Positions 1 to 16,800 of a DNA stretch of 64,000 bases are shown here, piece by piece (position 1 is the stretch's first letter; every line of letters begins with the position of its first letter). A program made the translations under genes and the position numbers. The stretch is taken from assembly GCA_037833965.1 (NCBI GenBank), contig AP031356.1, positions 21,970,501-22,034,500 of the forward strand. Reading direction: 5' to 3'. The stretch comes from Marchantia polymorpha subsp. ruderalis. Lineage: Eukaryota; Streptophyta; Marchantiopsida; Marchantiales; Marchantiaceae. Under the pieces are notes generated by a model. The model saw only the letters and a program-made list of their open reading frames with translations. It had not been told where the DNA came from and searched no databases.

Positions 1-499
1 AACTCTACCATGGTACTTGAATGGATGAGCTTGTATGCAACTCCTTATATTTGGAAGTCAATATTTTATCCAGTTTGATCATTAAGTAACAGAATATGCC
101 GGGAGTTACTGCGTTGGGATAGTAACCCCCACCATTATTGTATTAATGGTGGGGGTTACAATAATGGACGAGTACAACTCTTTTGTGATGCAAAATTGTA
201 TTTCAACACTTGTGTATCGAACGGTAGCCAACTTTGCATATACACACCATCCTCAATGAAGAATCTGTCAACATATGCAAACAGGCAGGTCAAGAGCGAC
301 TCCTCTTGACTTAAGAAATGAAGCCGTGACTGAGCAGGCCATTATTTAGAGCATGGCTACCTCAACCTCATCTGTATGAAAAGTTCCAGCTCATTACCTG
401 GTTTCCATTGAGTTCCAGTTTACAGCGAGCCGCATATGCCAGCTGCTCTGACTTTTTGAATGATTTTCCTGTCTTTGACTTTCGGTTGTGTGTTGAAAG
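1..499 (+). other. Intron or 5' part of NAGLU gene; no clear exon
   Basis: This stretch precedes the first exon I can place in the NAGLU gene and ends in an acceptor (AG at 498-499). At 40-54 the + strand can encode TPYIW, which matches a conserved NAGLU core motif. The residues that should follow it (the NFGGN region) are not found before 500, so the match may be chance or a remnant. The stretch also holds the 122-159 hairpin. The true 5' exons probably lie outside the window. Confidence 0.4.
122..159. repeat. Perfect inverted repeat, 16-bp arms
   Basis: Arms GTAACCCCCACCATTA (122-137) and its exact reverse complement (144-159) flank a 6-nt loop. It lies in the presumed NAGLU intron. It is one of many near-perfect hairpins in this window, and I see no gene-related role for it. 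Confidence 0.85.
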
Positions 500-3311
500 G
501 TTGGAGTGGGTATGTGTATGGAAGGGATTGAACATAATCCAGTAGTGTATGAGCTCATGGGGGAAATGTCATTTCGCAGCGAGGCTGTACAGCTGGAGGT
601 AAGACTATTCTGTGGATTTCTGGTGAACCCTTATTTATCATTTGATTCAGTCAATATGTTCTATCTCAACATAGTCCAGACAGCAAGGTAGAGCACATTT
701 GAAATATTGGGACGTTAAAGATAGTGTGCGGCTAGATGCTTCTCGAAAGATATTCGTAGAAACCGATGCTGATCACAAGCGTCTGTAAGTAGTAGGTGTT
801 TGTTAATTCAGATGGTAGTAGAGATGTCATTGCCATTTTTCATAAAAACGATGTGGTTCGAGTCTTTTTTGGTGTTTAAGGGAAGCCTTTTTCCTATGCC
901 GCAGGATTGGATTTCTGATTATAGTTCAAGAAGGTATGGAACAGCTTCTGGAGGAGCTCAAGCAGCATGGAAAGTACTACATCATACCATTTACAACTGT
1001 CAAGATGGAGTCGCTGTAAGTAGTTTTCTGCTTTTTCGGGTTTTTAAAGTCCAAAATCCTAAACTAGAGTTTCTGGAGACTACTCGTCCATACAGGGAAT
1101 AAGTAGATTATTCTTTACCTCTGATAACTGCAGTTGCACTTTACTATTTCTGAGTTAGGCAGATAAGTCTTTGTGCAATGTTTTAAACTTATCCCTCGCT
1201 TGAAGTACAGGGACTACGTTTTTATCCACAATTTGAATGTAGATCAAGGTGATGTCGTTTGTAGAGAAGTGTAGCACAGCAAGTTTTACGATGTGTACTT
1301 GCTCCTGCACATTTTTCTGCTGACCTATCACTGTCTGGTTATTTTCGTGAATTGATGCGTTCAGGACCATAATGGAGACGTGATCGTGGAGTTTCCTGAT
1401 AAAAATCCAGATTTGATGTATGTTACTGGAAATAGAGATTCCCTTAAGCTGAGAGGATCGTTTAGTTTGAGTGGGATTCGTAAGCCAAGAGGAGGGGGGA
1501 AACTTGGGCATAATCCTCACTTATGGTATTCACAAGCAGATGCTGTCAGAGCTCTTGGTTTATTACTTTCATCTGCAGACGAGCTTGGAGAAGGGCTTCC
1601 CTACAGGTTAACGCCTCAAGATTCATGTTATTTACTCCGATTTGCTATCTTTCCGAAGTCTTCGGTAAATTTGAAGTTGTAACTGCTTGTTTGAGATTCG
1701 CCTCCTTGAGTGCATTCTGATTATGCAAGTTTACTGTTTTACTTGCTCCCTTAGATATGACTTAGTTGATTTGACCCGGCAAGTTCTTTCGAAGAGGGCG
1801 AATGAGCTGTATACAAACATACTAGCAGCGTATGGAAGCAGGAAGGTTGAAAATGTACAAAGATTTGGAAACAGTTTGTTGGAGCTATTTTCGGACATTG
1901 ACAAGTTATTGGCATCCTGTGAGGGATTTCTGCTCGGGCCATGGCTAGAAAGTGCCAAAAATCTATCAACAAATCCGGAGGAGAAAATACTAGTAAGCAA
2001 CAGGCTAACGGGACCAAATCCTGCAAGCTTCGACTTGCTTTCGGCATTAATCTCTTAATTACTAGTATTCTGGTCTGCAATTTCTCAAGAACTAAACCTT
2101 CACCTTGTTGTGGCAGTATGAATGGAATGCTCGGACTCAAATTACCATGTGGTTTGATAACACAGACGAAAAGCCGAGTTCTCTACATGATTATGGTACG
2201 TTGACTACCTTGAGAGGGCATCAGTTTGAGTCATCCCACAATTGCTTAACCACATTCAACTTCTCCTGCCTCACTTACAGTGATGCAATTCTATTATTCC
2301 GTGATGATGTTAGAGCTGCTTTTGAAATCGGTCAGGTTACTTTGCCCCAGTTTCCTCGTTTTGAAATCTCCCTAATACCTGTCTTCGTCAAGATGGCAGA
2401 ATGCATGATGGTTAAGACCATATCAGGACCCGATTGTGTCACTCTATTTCTCTGGGCTGCCCATAGGTTACGAAGATAGAAAATTCACAAGAAAAAAAAT
2501 ACAAACAGCATGAGCAAAAGTTCACAAGTAATGACGAATATATCTATCCAGCACAAGAATCCTAGATTTTAAATTTATTACTCCAACAAGGAACATGTAC
2601 TGTCTGAGTGTCGGAAGACACTCTCTCTGGAACATGGCAGATTAAGACGCAAACAGTCTGGAGTAGCACAATTAACAGGAACATTTAACTTCTTCCATTC
2701 TTGTTGAACTTTGGTAACAAGTTGTTGCATTCTGTAAGCGGCGTTAGTTTATGCCTATCAAGTGATAAGTGTATTCATCTGTGGGTTGTTTCCCCTAGTT
2801 TACGTTCCTATGCTTACTAAATGATTATAGTAGTCAACCCATGGTGAATTGGTGGTTTATTCCTCGTTCGAAGCAATACGTTGTTAGATACAGAACCTCA
2901 TAAGAATCAGTTTCACAGTGAGCCACTTGTCTGTAGCCAGTATGAACACTCATGTTTGGTCAACATTTACATCTTTTCAGATGCTATGCAATTACCAAAT
3001 GAACCATTGTAAACGCTCAATCTGAACTGACTTTTCCCTTGTCTACAGCGAACAAAATGTGGAGCGGACTTATCCAGGACTACTATCTTCCTCGGGCAGC
3101 TCTGTACATCAGTTTTTTGGATCATTCGCTACGTGAGAACGCAACCTTTCCGTTTGATATGTGGAGGAAACAGTGGATTCAGTTGACAAATAAGTGGCAA
3201 ACGTCCCATCATTCTTACCCTTCGAAGACTGTAGGGGACAGCCTTCAAATTGTCAAAAAACTGTATATCAAGTACAACGTTCCTTCCAAGCTTTTGGTTA
3301 GTTCTTTATAA
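500..3311 (+). CDS. NAGLU: Alpha-N-acetylglucosaminidase (NAGLU family), C-terminal part
   Basis: This is a glycoside hydrolase family 89 exo-enzyme that removes terminal alpha-linked N-acetylglucosamine; it is lysosomal in animals and vacuolar or secreted in plants. The exons read by phase and splice sites are 500-598, 905-1015, 1365-1606, 1755-1992, 2117-2195 and 3049-3311. The first reads [20 protein letters not shown], a NAGLU signature. Others give RRYG plus [12 protein letters not shown], then [25 protein letters not shown] and [12 protein letters not shown]. The last gives [15 protein letters not shown] and ends [15 protein letters not shown]. The gene is partial at its 5' side because the catalytic N-terminal exons lie before the window. 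The intron 2196-3048 is long (853 bp). An alternative 3' end uses a gttagt donor at 3297 and an acceptor at 3362, adding a short terminal exon 3363-3395. The family call is firm; the exact 3' end is open. Confidence 0.9.
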
Positions 3312-3399
3312 TTGTACAATTGACACAAAGTCTTTTTGGTTTTGGTATCTGTACCTGCTCAGGCCGGAAAGCCAGACAAATTGTGGATCTTCTGAACTA

Positions 3400-5900
3400 T
3401 CAATGATTGAGAAGCATCAGTTTTCTTGAATTAAGCTCGTACAGATGGTACAGCTCTGTGTTGTATTTGCTTGTATGTGCTTCGTTTATAAAAAGAATAC
3501 GGGATGTAGACGGGGGTGTTGGTCTTATTTTAATGTGGGTTTTTATACACAAACGACATTTTGAGAATAAAACCAGAACAGCAATAATATTTTCTGGTTT
3601 AGGAATGAATACACATATGCTTCACTCTCAGTACTGACCTTGCACAATACTGGTTACTGCTCGAACGATGGGTAATTTTTGTGATTGTTGTTTCTCTAAA
3701 TTATTGATAATTTAAAGAATGAGAGAAAGATGATTCACACTGTTTGTTAGATTTCAGACTGAGATTTGATCGAGGCGTCTCACTACTTCCCTCCAGTTTG
3801 CTTGTATTTTGTCAGGTTCTGCAATGAGGTTTAAAAATGGCTGGTCTTTACTGATTTGAGTCCATGGAGGTGACTAATTGTTGAAGGATTTGAGTATTTG
3901 ATATTGCAATGCAAACGGCAATCTAGTTGATGTAATGCCCTGGCAGGTAACACTAGCTTACCAACAATGTACACAATTGATGATGTGAAGACAGAAAATG
4001 TGAGACTCAAAGCAAAATTATGACGCCAAAACATCATAATATCACAACTTTCTACAATAAAAATCCTTTTATGGAAGTGAATTAGAAGCAAATGCTATTG
4101 TCTCCATTCAAGGTTAGGCTATCATCCATTTCCATGAATATGTAGTGAAACAGGAGCATTCGACAAAGTGATATGATCCACCTCACTTATTACAAGGCTC
4201 ACTGGCTTATTGGAGGTCACTCAACTTGTGACATCATCTTGCTCTTAGACTGTCAATATTTCCACCAGAGACATGCATCAAACCAAACATGACTCATGAG
4301 ACTAAAGATAGCAGATTCATTCTTTGATACGAAACATAGTATTGCTCTCATTGACAATTCATTGGGAAAAGCAAAAGCATGATAGAGCAATAAAATCTCC
4401 AGTTCAATATTCTGTAACATGGGTCTCAACTACCCAAGTTCATCACGGTTTTTCGTACAGCCGTTAAAACTAGGACATCCTTTGATAGCACGTAGTGCAG
4501 ATTGAATAGTATGTTATCAACGCAGCTAAAATATCTCATCCTCGTATCATACCATGCAATTTACTTCATAAGACTATAATTCGACTTTGATATATTGTTG
4601 GAGCGATTTGCATAAATTGTTAAAAATTATGTACTTTCTTCATGATGTTGGAAAAAAACATCGTTTAGTGACTTGTTGTTATTAATTATCAAAAGAGTTT
4701 TTTAACATCAAAATCATGTGATTTTCACATTACTTTGATGTTCATTCACTAGTAACAAATAACATTGCTGTTGTACATAATCTTAGTCAAGTCTTAAATT
4801 GATAATTTATTAAATAATGGATTAACACAAAATCAAACTACAATTGGTACAACTCACAAGATTACGCAATATCAATGTTATCAAATCTTTATGCAAAATT
4901 ATTTATTAACTTCTTGCATTGTTCAAAATTAACCAAAAGAAAATTCTACTTTCTTCTCGGTAGAATTATGATAATTTTCTCAACAAGATCACTACCATTT
5001 CAAATGTAAAAGAAGATTTCAAAGTATTGACTTGGATATTGTAATTTTTCTATATTACATCTACTTATTACTTGTCATTACACACATATATATCTTTGAT
5101 CTAAGACCATTGTGCATTTAAAAATCCAATCAAATAGCTTTTTTGGATATTGTTTGTGAATTGGTGTGTGATTTAATGATATATATTTTATAATTGTGAA
5201 TGAAATCAAATGTATTATTTGAATTTTGGTATTTTGATCAATCTATCTATATTTTTTGACACATTTTACTTCATCCACATTTTAATTGTACTCAAAGATA
5301 TATGTTGGACAATTGGTAATACTAACATCATTCGGGATGTGTGATGTAAAATTCAGTATGAAAGAAACAATTTTGCTAAATTCATATGGAATGATAGATT
5401 TTTTTTATCAATATAATAATAAATTATAGGAGCGTCTAGTTATTCCTCAGTTTAGTCTAATTATCCATCACCCTACATACTCTACAAAAGAGAGTTATGT
5501 GATTGGTAAAAGGGAAACAAAAATGCTTGCAATATCATGACAAGACATGGATCGGATGAAAAAATGTTAACGAGACTCAACGTGGGAAACAATTTCTGCG
5601 AAGACAAGTGAAAGAAGGAGAATCAAAATTAGTGCACAACATGAAAGCATGTGTCAACGAGACGAGTGCGCTTTAATTCTCGACATGAAGGAATCCATTG
5701 GATTGAGTGTGAGATAAAGTTGGAATTGACTGGATTACAATCAAAGTGCATGGCAGTATTGAATGTACAATCAATCAAATTTAGCTTTAGTGTGAAATCT
5801 ACTTTTGCGCTAAAGTGAACTGAAGCACGGGGAGTTGTTATAATGCGCAATAGAAGTTAAATACGCAGCTGAGCTCACATGCATGATATAATGCTGATGC
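3400..5900. other. AT-rich spacer after NAGLU
   Basis: The first 250 bases are probably the NAGLU 3' untranslated region. The rest is AT-rich with only short unsupported reading frames. From about 5430 a segment (GGAGCGTCTAGTTATTCC and on to TGATTGGT) resembles one end of the small element at 23785-23962. It may be an end of the MULE relic that follows. Confidence 0.5.
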
Positions 5901-7500
5901 AAATTCATGCAGATTCATGGTTCCAGTTTGCTCTAACGCTTGAGGTTTCCCACACAACATTGGACGTTGCGATATCGGTTGTGCAATCTTCCGCGTTGAG
6001 TCAAGGCTACACCATCGTGATCAAGACCAGACGCATGGTTGATATCAAGAAAAATGGAACTTTCAAAAAATCTGATCTTGTACGTTGAGAGAATCTTCAT
6101 GAACAACCGGTTGTTCATGAAGGTTCTTGCTAACGTAACACATCCAACCGTAACACTAGCTTTAAATTCAAAGCAAAGATCAACAACAGAGTAGTCGGCG
6201 ACAAATCCAACTTGTATGGAAGATGCAAGTCTAATTTGTCAAACATAATCAAGACGCCCTTGCTCATTCCACCCCAATCCGCAAGGACGTGTTATAGGAG
6301 ATCAACGAGAGACAACGTTTATTTTCAATCGTGCAGATGTTACAACCAGTAGATTGTTGCAACACTACGGCAAAATGAAGGTATACTTGCAACGACAAAA
6401 GACATCCGGAACTTAGGCCAAAAGGAGCGCCTTCGGATACTTGCAAATTGGTCTCCGGTTTCTGTATTGCTTGACAATTTAGCCGCTACTGAAAGCACAC
6501 AATATTTTATCCTAACGCGGCTGCTGATCATATTGCCGTCGATAAAGGTAATTTGCAATAAGTATGATGCCGATCACGTCTTTTTACTTGATGCAACATA
6601 CAAAACCAACAAATATGGATTCCTTTGCTGCACATTGTTTTTATGACGGCTATCTGCAACATCTTTATCTCTGACTAATGGTTTTTGCGTCAGGAGAAGT
6701 AGCAAGACTACATGTGGACATTCAGCAAGATTAAAACAATTTTCAACAATTTTGGTATTTCTCTAGTAACTTTTGTCACGTATCGAGAACTTGCATGAAT
6801 AATCGCGATGAACACGTTGTTTTCAGATGTGGATATGCTACTGTGCTACTAATATATCAACAAAAACATATTTGCAAAACAAAAGAGAAACTTTGCGATT
6901 GAAGAACATTTGCAACATTTGTGGATGCTTGGAGTGTGCTGATCAGTTCAACGATCATCGAAGCCTATGACACACAAATTGCTGCGATGCACGACAACTT
7001 TTTGAATTACATCAAATATACTTGGCTTCTTTGGAAGTAAAAGTATGTATTGGTGCAATTTTTGACTCATTGATGCAATATTCATACTTTTGATATAATT
7101 TGATTGTATTAACGCTGTTTTGTTGAATTTTATAAGTTTATCGTTGTGTTTTTGTGCGGTAAGAAGCATTATATACATTCTTCCACCTCGCGCATAGATT
7201 GTGCGGATGTTGTGATGAAAAAATGTTTGAGTTCCTCTTCAAGTGATCTTATGTCAATGTTTACTACGCTATAGCTTGCGTGCAACGGCCAACTTGTAAT
7301 AATAATCGAGCAAAACGCAATAGAGCATATCATCGCGGAGATGCAACTTGGCCATATGTTTCGCAATGTTCTTGGCAAAATTTTAATCGAAGGATTGAAA
7401 CAAGAGTACAAGTAATACAAAATGATCAGTCCACCACCAGCTGAGCAACATGAGTGTCAGCGCATATTGTCAAGCTATAAGCACGCATTTCAGGTTTGTA
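5900..7500 (+). mobile_element. Decayed Mutator-like (MULE) transposase relic
   Basis: Several collinear + strand fragments match the plant MULE/FAR1-type transposase. The N-terminal part is ALSQGYTIVIK (about 5990-6030). Next come VATLRQNEGILATTKDIRN and NWSPVSVLLDNL (6355-6480), then DADHVFLLDATYKTNKYGF (6571-6625), the conserved core around the first catalytic Asp. MWTFSKIKTIFNNFG (6713 on), LCY-HINKNIFAKQ (6840-6885) and a C-terminal STSRID..DVVMKKCLSSSS piece (7185-7245) follow. In-frame stops, for example straight after the core near 6640, and frame changes throughout show it is dead. The normal product is a DDE transposase that moves the element by cut and paste. I could not fix the terminal inverted repeats. 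Confidence 0.75.
6095..6122. repeat. 28-bp perfect palindrome inside MULE relic
   Basis: CTTCATGAACAACC is followed directly by its exact reverse complement with no loop. Four more flanking bases on each side pair after a single mismatch. It falls within the transposase relic, where related proteins have no repeat, so it is a later rearrangement. Confidence 0.85.
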
Positions 7501-7639
7501 CGTTGCCTTTGTCGGTGGACAAGTTTGATGTAGTCTGCACGTGTTCCACGATTTGAGGCACTGCTGACTCTAAATGCTACGCCGCAGACTACAGCTCATG
7601 AATATGCCCACGCAGCTTCACACCGCCATGTCAAATCAG

Positions 7640-8690
7640 TATCTACGGTTGAGATATGAGAGCTTGTGAGCACATCAATGCGCAGCCAACCGACCAATTT
7701 AACATGCAGGCTGACTTTTGAGTTTCAGCACGTTGAGATTATTTACAATATACTTTTTTGAAATTCAAGTTTCAGTAAGTTCTACATATAGTTTAGTGAA
7801 TCTAATAGTCTTTTCAAATACTTGGTTATAATATAGCTATGACAAAGATTAAAGCTACACTGTGGCTTAACTATACATTAATGCTTTTTAATGTACCCTA
7901 AAGTTTAGTATAGTAGTCATAATAGTTGCACTAGTTTTTCTTTCACACAAAAATGGTTGAAACAAATCCATTTATCTACATTTGTTAATATCAAGTATGA
8001 GTAATATTACACATAAAGCAATATGTTGAAGAATATAATGTGTAAGCATATAGATCTATTAAGATTTTTCATATAAGTTATAACATACTGTGTTACACAA
8101 AATATGCTTCTAAGAAAAAGGAATAAATATTGATTGCAAAAAAATTCGTTTATCTTTAATGTAAATGACAAGTTTAGATCATATAATAAAAACACAACGT
8201 TTTGAATTAAGGTCAATTTATATGTAAATAATCAAGATCTTCAAGTTTAGGTCTATGTATCTTAGAATTTAAATTTTGGCTATAAATTTGTAGATGTGGA
8301 TTTTGAAATGCTTGATAGAGCTTAAGCAAGATATCAGCATTTTAGATGGGAGTGTAGTCAATCTTTTTAGCCTACTCTAAACTACTCTAGATACCACTTT
8401 TCTATCAATTTACAAAGAAACACGAGTAGGTTATATACAAAGATGATTAAATATGTTAGATGATGAGGTGTCTGATGTTTATAATCTATTTTTTCGTGTC
8501 TAGCCATTGGTGTTTTCCAGTTTCATAATCGTAAGACTTGATCGGATGTTTAGACCTTTTTTTTAATCATTTTATCATTTTGCGTGGCTCTTATTCCCAT
8601 GTAATTTTACTCCATTTGTGCAGTATTCTCTTGGCCACGGGTTTACTTTCACTGTCCTAAAGAATTACATGTTTAGTTAATAGCTTTGGC
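7640..8690. other. AT-rich spacer without recognisable gene
   Basis: Only short reading frames and A/T runs are present. I see no domain, RNA gene or clean repeat. Confidence 0.5.
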
Positions 8691-8699
8691 CCATTATCC

Positions 8700-9480
8700 T
8701 CGTGAATTCTCGACACACAAAACGAAAATCCACAAAGTATCTCCTTCTAGAGGAGCTATGTCGTCTTCCCATAATATCGTCCTACCTGAACCTACTCCCT
8801 AAAGGCGTAGTACCAATCAATGAAATTTTGTTCACGCCTGATTCACACATCTTCCTGCCTCCCCGACCTCGATGCCAAGCTGAAGCTTTGCTCTACGAAG
8901 CACCGGCCACATCTCACCACTTTCGCACGCTCCGAGTTCGAATCATACCTTGCAAGGTCTGCATGCTGCTGAGCCAAAACACGAGCAAGAAGGCAGGCGA
9001 CTGAAGTTAGAGCCTCAAGCCGAGGACGTCTATTCCATCATGGATATTCATCAGTGCACCGAATTGCCAGAATGCCACGTACCAAATTACATACCTTGAA
9101 TTTGAGTTTAGGAGCGCGGAGCCACGGATCGGAGCACAGCCAAATCGGACAGGAACGTCAGAATCTGCTCAGCATTTGTCGTGAGGAGGAGGGTGCGGGT
9201 GCGGCTGAGAAATCCGACCGAGGAGCAGCGAAGAGCCGGCCCATTGGCACCACGATCAGCGAAGTCGGAAGGCTTCTGGAACCATCCACGAGCTAGGGCC
9301 TCCTCGTCCCACTTCCCGTCCACTCGCGAGGCCGGGGCAATCACGCCTCTCGCAACAGAAATCCAGCCAGCGAGGGGTTTAGGGTTTTGATCTCGCCCCG
9401 TCCCGTCTCTCCCGACCACCCGTGCCTCACCTGCTACAGCAGGTCGTCCGGAATATTCGTGCGCTCCGTACCTTTTTAAA
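8700..9480. other. GC-richer island with telo-box; possible orphan transcript
   Basis: Base composition changes sharply from AT-rich to GC-rich here. Open frames of about 100 codons exist on both strands (8702-9004 + and 9108-9419 -), but neither resembles a family I know and they overlap in part. TTAGGGTTT at 9379-9387 is a telo-box, a promoter element common in plant housekeeping genes. The island could be a promoter with 5' leader, or a small non-conserved gene. I do not assign a product. Confidence 0.35.
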
Positions 9481-9537
9481 ATGCCAGTCCGCTCGCCGGC
9501 CTGTGCTCCATCAAAGATCTAACCTCTAGCATCTCTG

Positions 9538-10119
9538 AAACTCGCCATTTTTCTGGGTAAATTATAATTACTCTCTCGCCAGACCTGAAAATCGAAATTT
9601 TGGGATGCAATAAAATTCTATGCGATATTTCCGACAGATTCGAGATGAATATCTATGGCGAGCTGTTGTATGCGTTTTATTCGCTGATTATATTAACCCG
9701 GAGGTGGGGTTTAGTTTAGTCGAGTTTGTGGAGAAACTCGCCGGTTTTTTGTACTTTTAGGATTTATGCAAAATCTCAATTGAATTCTTGCCAGACCTTA
9801 AAACTCCTACGCGATACAGATACGAGATGAATATCTATGGCTGGCTGTTGTACACGCTACTTTTCTTTATCTGTTTAATTCGCTGCTTAAATCAACCCGG
9901 AGGTGGGGTTTAGTATAGTTGAGTTTATGAAGAAAGTCGCCATTTTTTTTTTTACTGTACCTCTATGGTTTCAGTAACGTATGATTCAATTTCTCGCCAG
10001 ACCTGAAATCAAAATTTTGCGATGCAGTAAAATCGTCGCGATATTTCTAACAGACATGAGTTGAAAATCTATGGCTGGCTGTTATACACGCTACTTTTCG
10101 GTATCTGTTCAATTCGCCG
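9538..10119. repeat. Three tandem ~198-bp repeats upstream of HSP60
   Basis: The units start near 9538, 9735 and 9933. Each contains, in order, a (C/G)TCGCC plus T-run, TCTCGCCAGACCT or a close variant, an AGATGAATATCTATGGC-type segment, and a CCCGGAGGTGGGGTTTAGT-type end. The copies are clearly diverged. They lie 0.9-1.4 kb upstream of the HSP60 start and may be duplicated promoter or leader sequence. Confidence 0.8.
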
Positions 10120-10154
10120 GGTATATTAATCCGGAGCCTCCGGATTAATATACC
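10120..10154. repeat. Perfect inverted repeat, 17-bp arms, 1-nt loop
   Basis: The arm GGTATATTAATCCGGAG (10120-10136) is followed by one C and then its exact reverse complement (10138-10154). The left arm is the end of the third 198-bp repeat unit. The right arm therefore looks like a back-copied inversion of repeat sequence. Confidence 0.9.
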
Positions 10155-10744
10155 GGAGGCATGGCTTGGTTTATTTTATTTTACTTTATTTAGGGAGAAA
10201 GTGCTGGAGCAATTCCACTTGGCGAACGGTATTAGATCAAGCCCGTGGGACCCGAAGGGTCAAAAGTCAAAAAACACAAAACAAATCATCCACTGGCAGC
10301 CAAGAGAGAACCCTCTCTAGAGCACTAGAACGAAGATCGATAAAATTTCTAACATAAGAGACTAAATCGTATATAGAAATTCTGTATACCAACCTTACGA
10401 GCAACTCTAATATCAATATATATGATACAAGTAACAAACACATACTCTTCGTACTCAATATTGTGGCATAAATTGCAAAATCGTTCATTTCTGGCAATAT
10501 TATGCTAACGTCATTGCGAATGGGAAACATGAGAGAATGTCGGTCGAGGGAGGCGGAGGGCAGCCGGTGGCAGCGCGACCCGATGCGCCACAGGGCTTTC
10601 CATTGCTGACCGGGAGGGTTTTAGGGTCGAGGTCCCCCCACCTCCCCCAGCGGAGAGGGAGGGCCTCGGACGAGCAGCGGACTCGGAGAGCCAGGCTGAC
10701 ACGACGACGAAGAGGACGACGACGACGAGAGGAGAGCAGCAGCA

Positions 10745-10757
10745 GAAACTGCTGGAA
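10745..10757 (+). promoter_or_regulatory. Heat-shock-element-like motif, one mismatch
   Basis: The sequence is GAA-AC-TGC-TG-GAA, against the consensus GAAnnTTCnnGAA. It lies about 220 bp upstream of the HSP60 ATG in a GC-rich probable promoter or leader. Heat-shock control of mitochondrial HSP60 is known in plants, but a single imperfect motif is weak evidence. Confidence 0.25.
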
Positions 10758-10977
10758 GACATAGACGCGCGCGTGCGCTCGCTGCCATTTGTTAATGCAG
10801 CTGCTGCCCTTCGATGCCTCTCGTAGTCCAAGCGGCCGCCCTAGACTCTGATCTCTGAGCTCCGGCCCGAGCCCGTTTTTGCAGCACCCCTCGTCGCTCG
10901 CTGCCATCAAAATCCCTCCACTTTTTGCTCCTTCGTCTCTCGACCAGTTCATCTAGTTAGCTAGCGAGCGAGCAATC

Positions 10978-15956
<4,979 letters not shown>

Positions 15957-16800
15957 GATCTGTAGACTACTCGGAACAGCGAATTGAAAGCATGAACGAT
16001 TGATCAGCATCGATTTTCAGGATTAGCACTTTGAAAATTGAGTTTTCAAGCCATACCTCGAAGTGCCCTGGATCCAGGCCCTGGGGTTGGGGGTTATGGT
16101 TCGGCAGAAGTTTACCCCATAGAGCATAGGGAGAATTAGGTTGTAGATCAGAAGTGCCAGTCCCGCTAGGTGTTCGTGACGTAAAATGTAATTAAAGAGA
16201 AAATTTTGTTTTTTTAGCTTGATTCATGCCCTTACTTTAAATAAATCGAATAGAAATCTTAGATGTTGAGCAGCCTTGTACGTACCTTCAGAGCTGCCTT
16301 GTTGGAAAGTTTCATCGAATGGAAGCTGGTTGCTCCGAACTTTCAAGCTGACTACCTCGTACCAGTCAATGGGTATTGCCCCCGAGTGATCTCAGCGAAA
16401 TCGCCCTTCCGAGCTCGTTGACGGTTGTCCACAGCATTTGAGCGCATGTTGTTGTCCACCAACAGAGACGAGATCACACTAAAACTATGTGCATGAGATA
16501 TCGGCTGTGTGTGGACAAAAGAACAGTGGACTCAAGGTGGCTTATCAGTATGGTGGAGTAGAACTTGTGCCTCGATCGAGCCGTGATCGATGTGATTGCC
16601 ACGCATTAGTTACAAACCAGTGGCATTTGTTCATGTATTTCATGCATGCGTACATGAATAGAGTAGATCTCAATGGAATAAAGGCGCATTCAAACCCTTT
16701 CAGATTACTCCCCAAGGGCTGTAAAGTTTGACATATCGTCCATCTTTGAAGCTTGAAGGTTGAATGATACTCTTTGTTTGATACTTCATCTCATAACGAA
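15957..16800. other. HSP60 3' flank
   Basis: The bases after the stop codon probably include the 3' untranslated region to about 16.25 kb, where an A/T-rich run and AATAAA-like sequence occur. The remainder has no supported gene. Confidence 0.45.

Noticed and set aside
122-159. Hairpin as a Rho-independent type terminator or CRISPR-like unit
   Set aside because: This is nuclear plant DNA inside a presumed intron, with no repeat array or following T-run.
5900-7500. A living FAR1-type transcription factor gene
   Set aside because: Stops and frame changes run through the conserved core, and no exon model gives an open frame.
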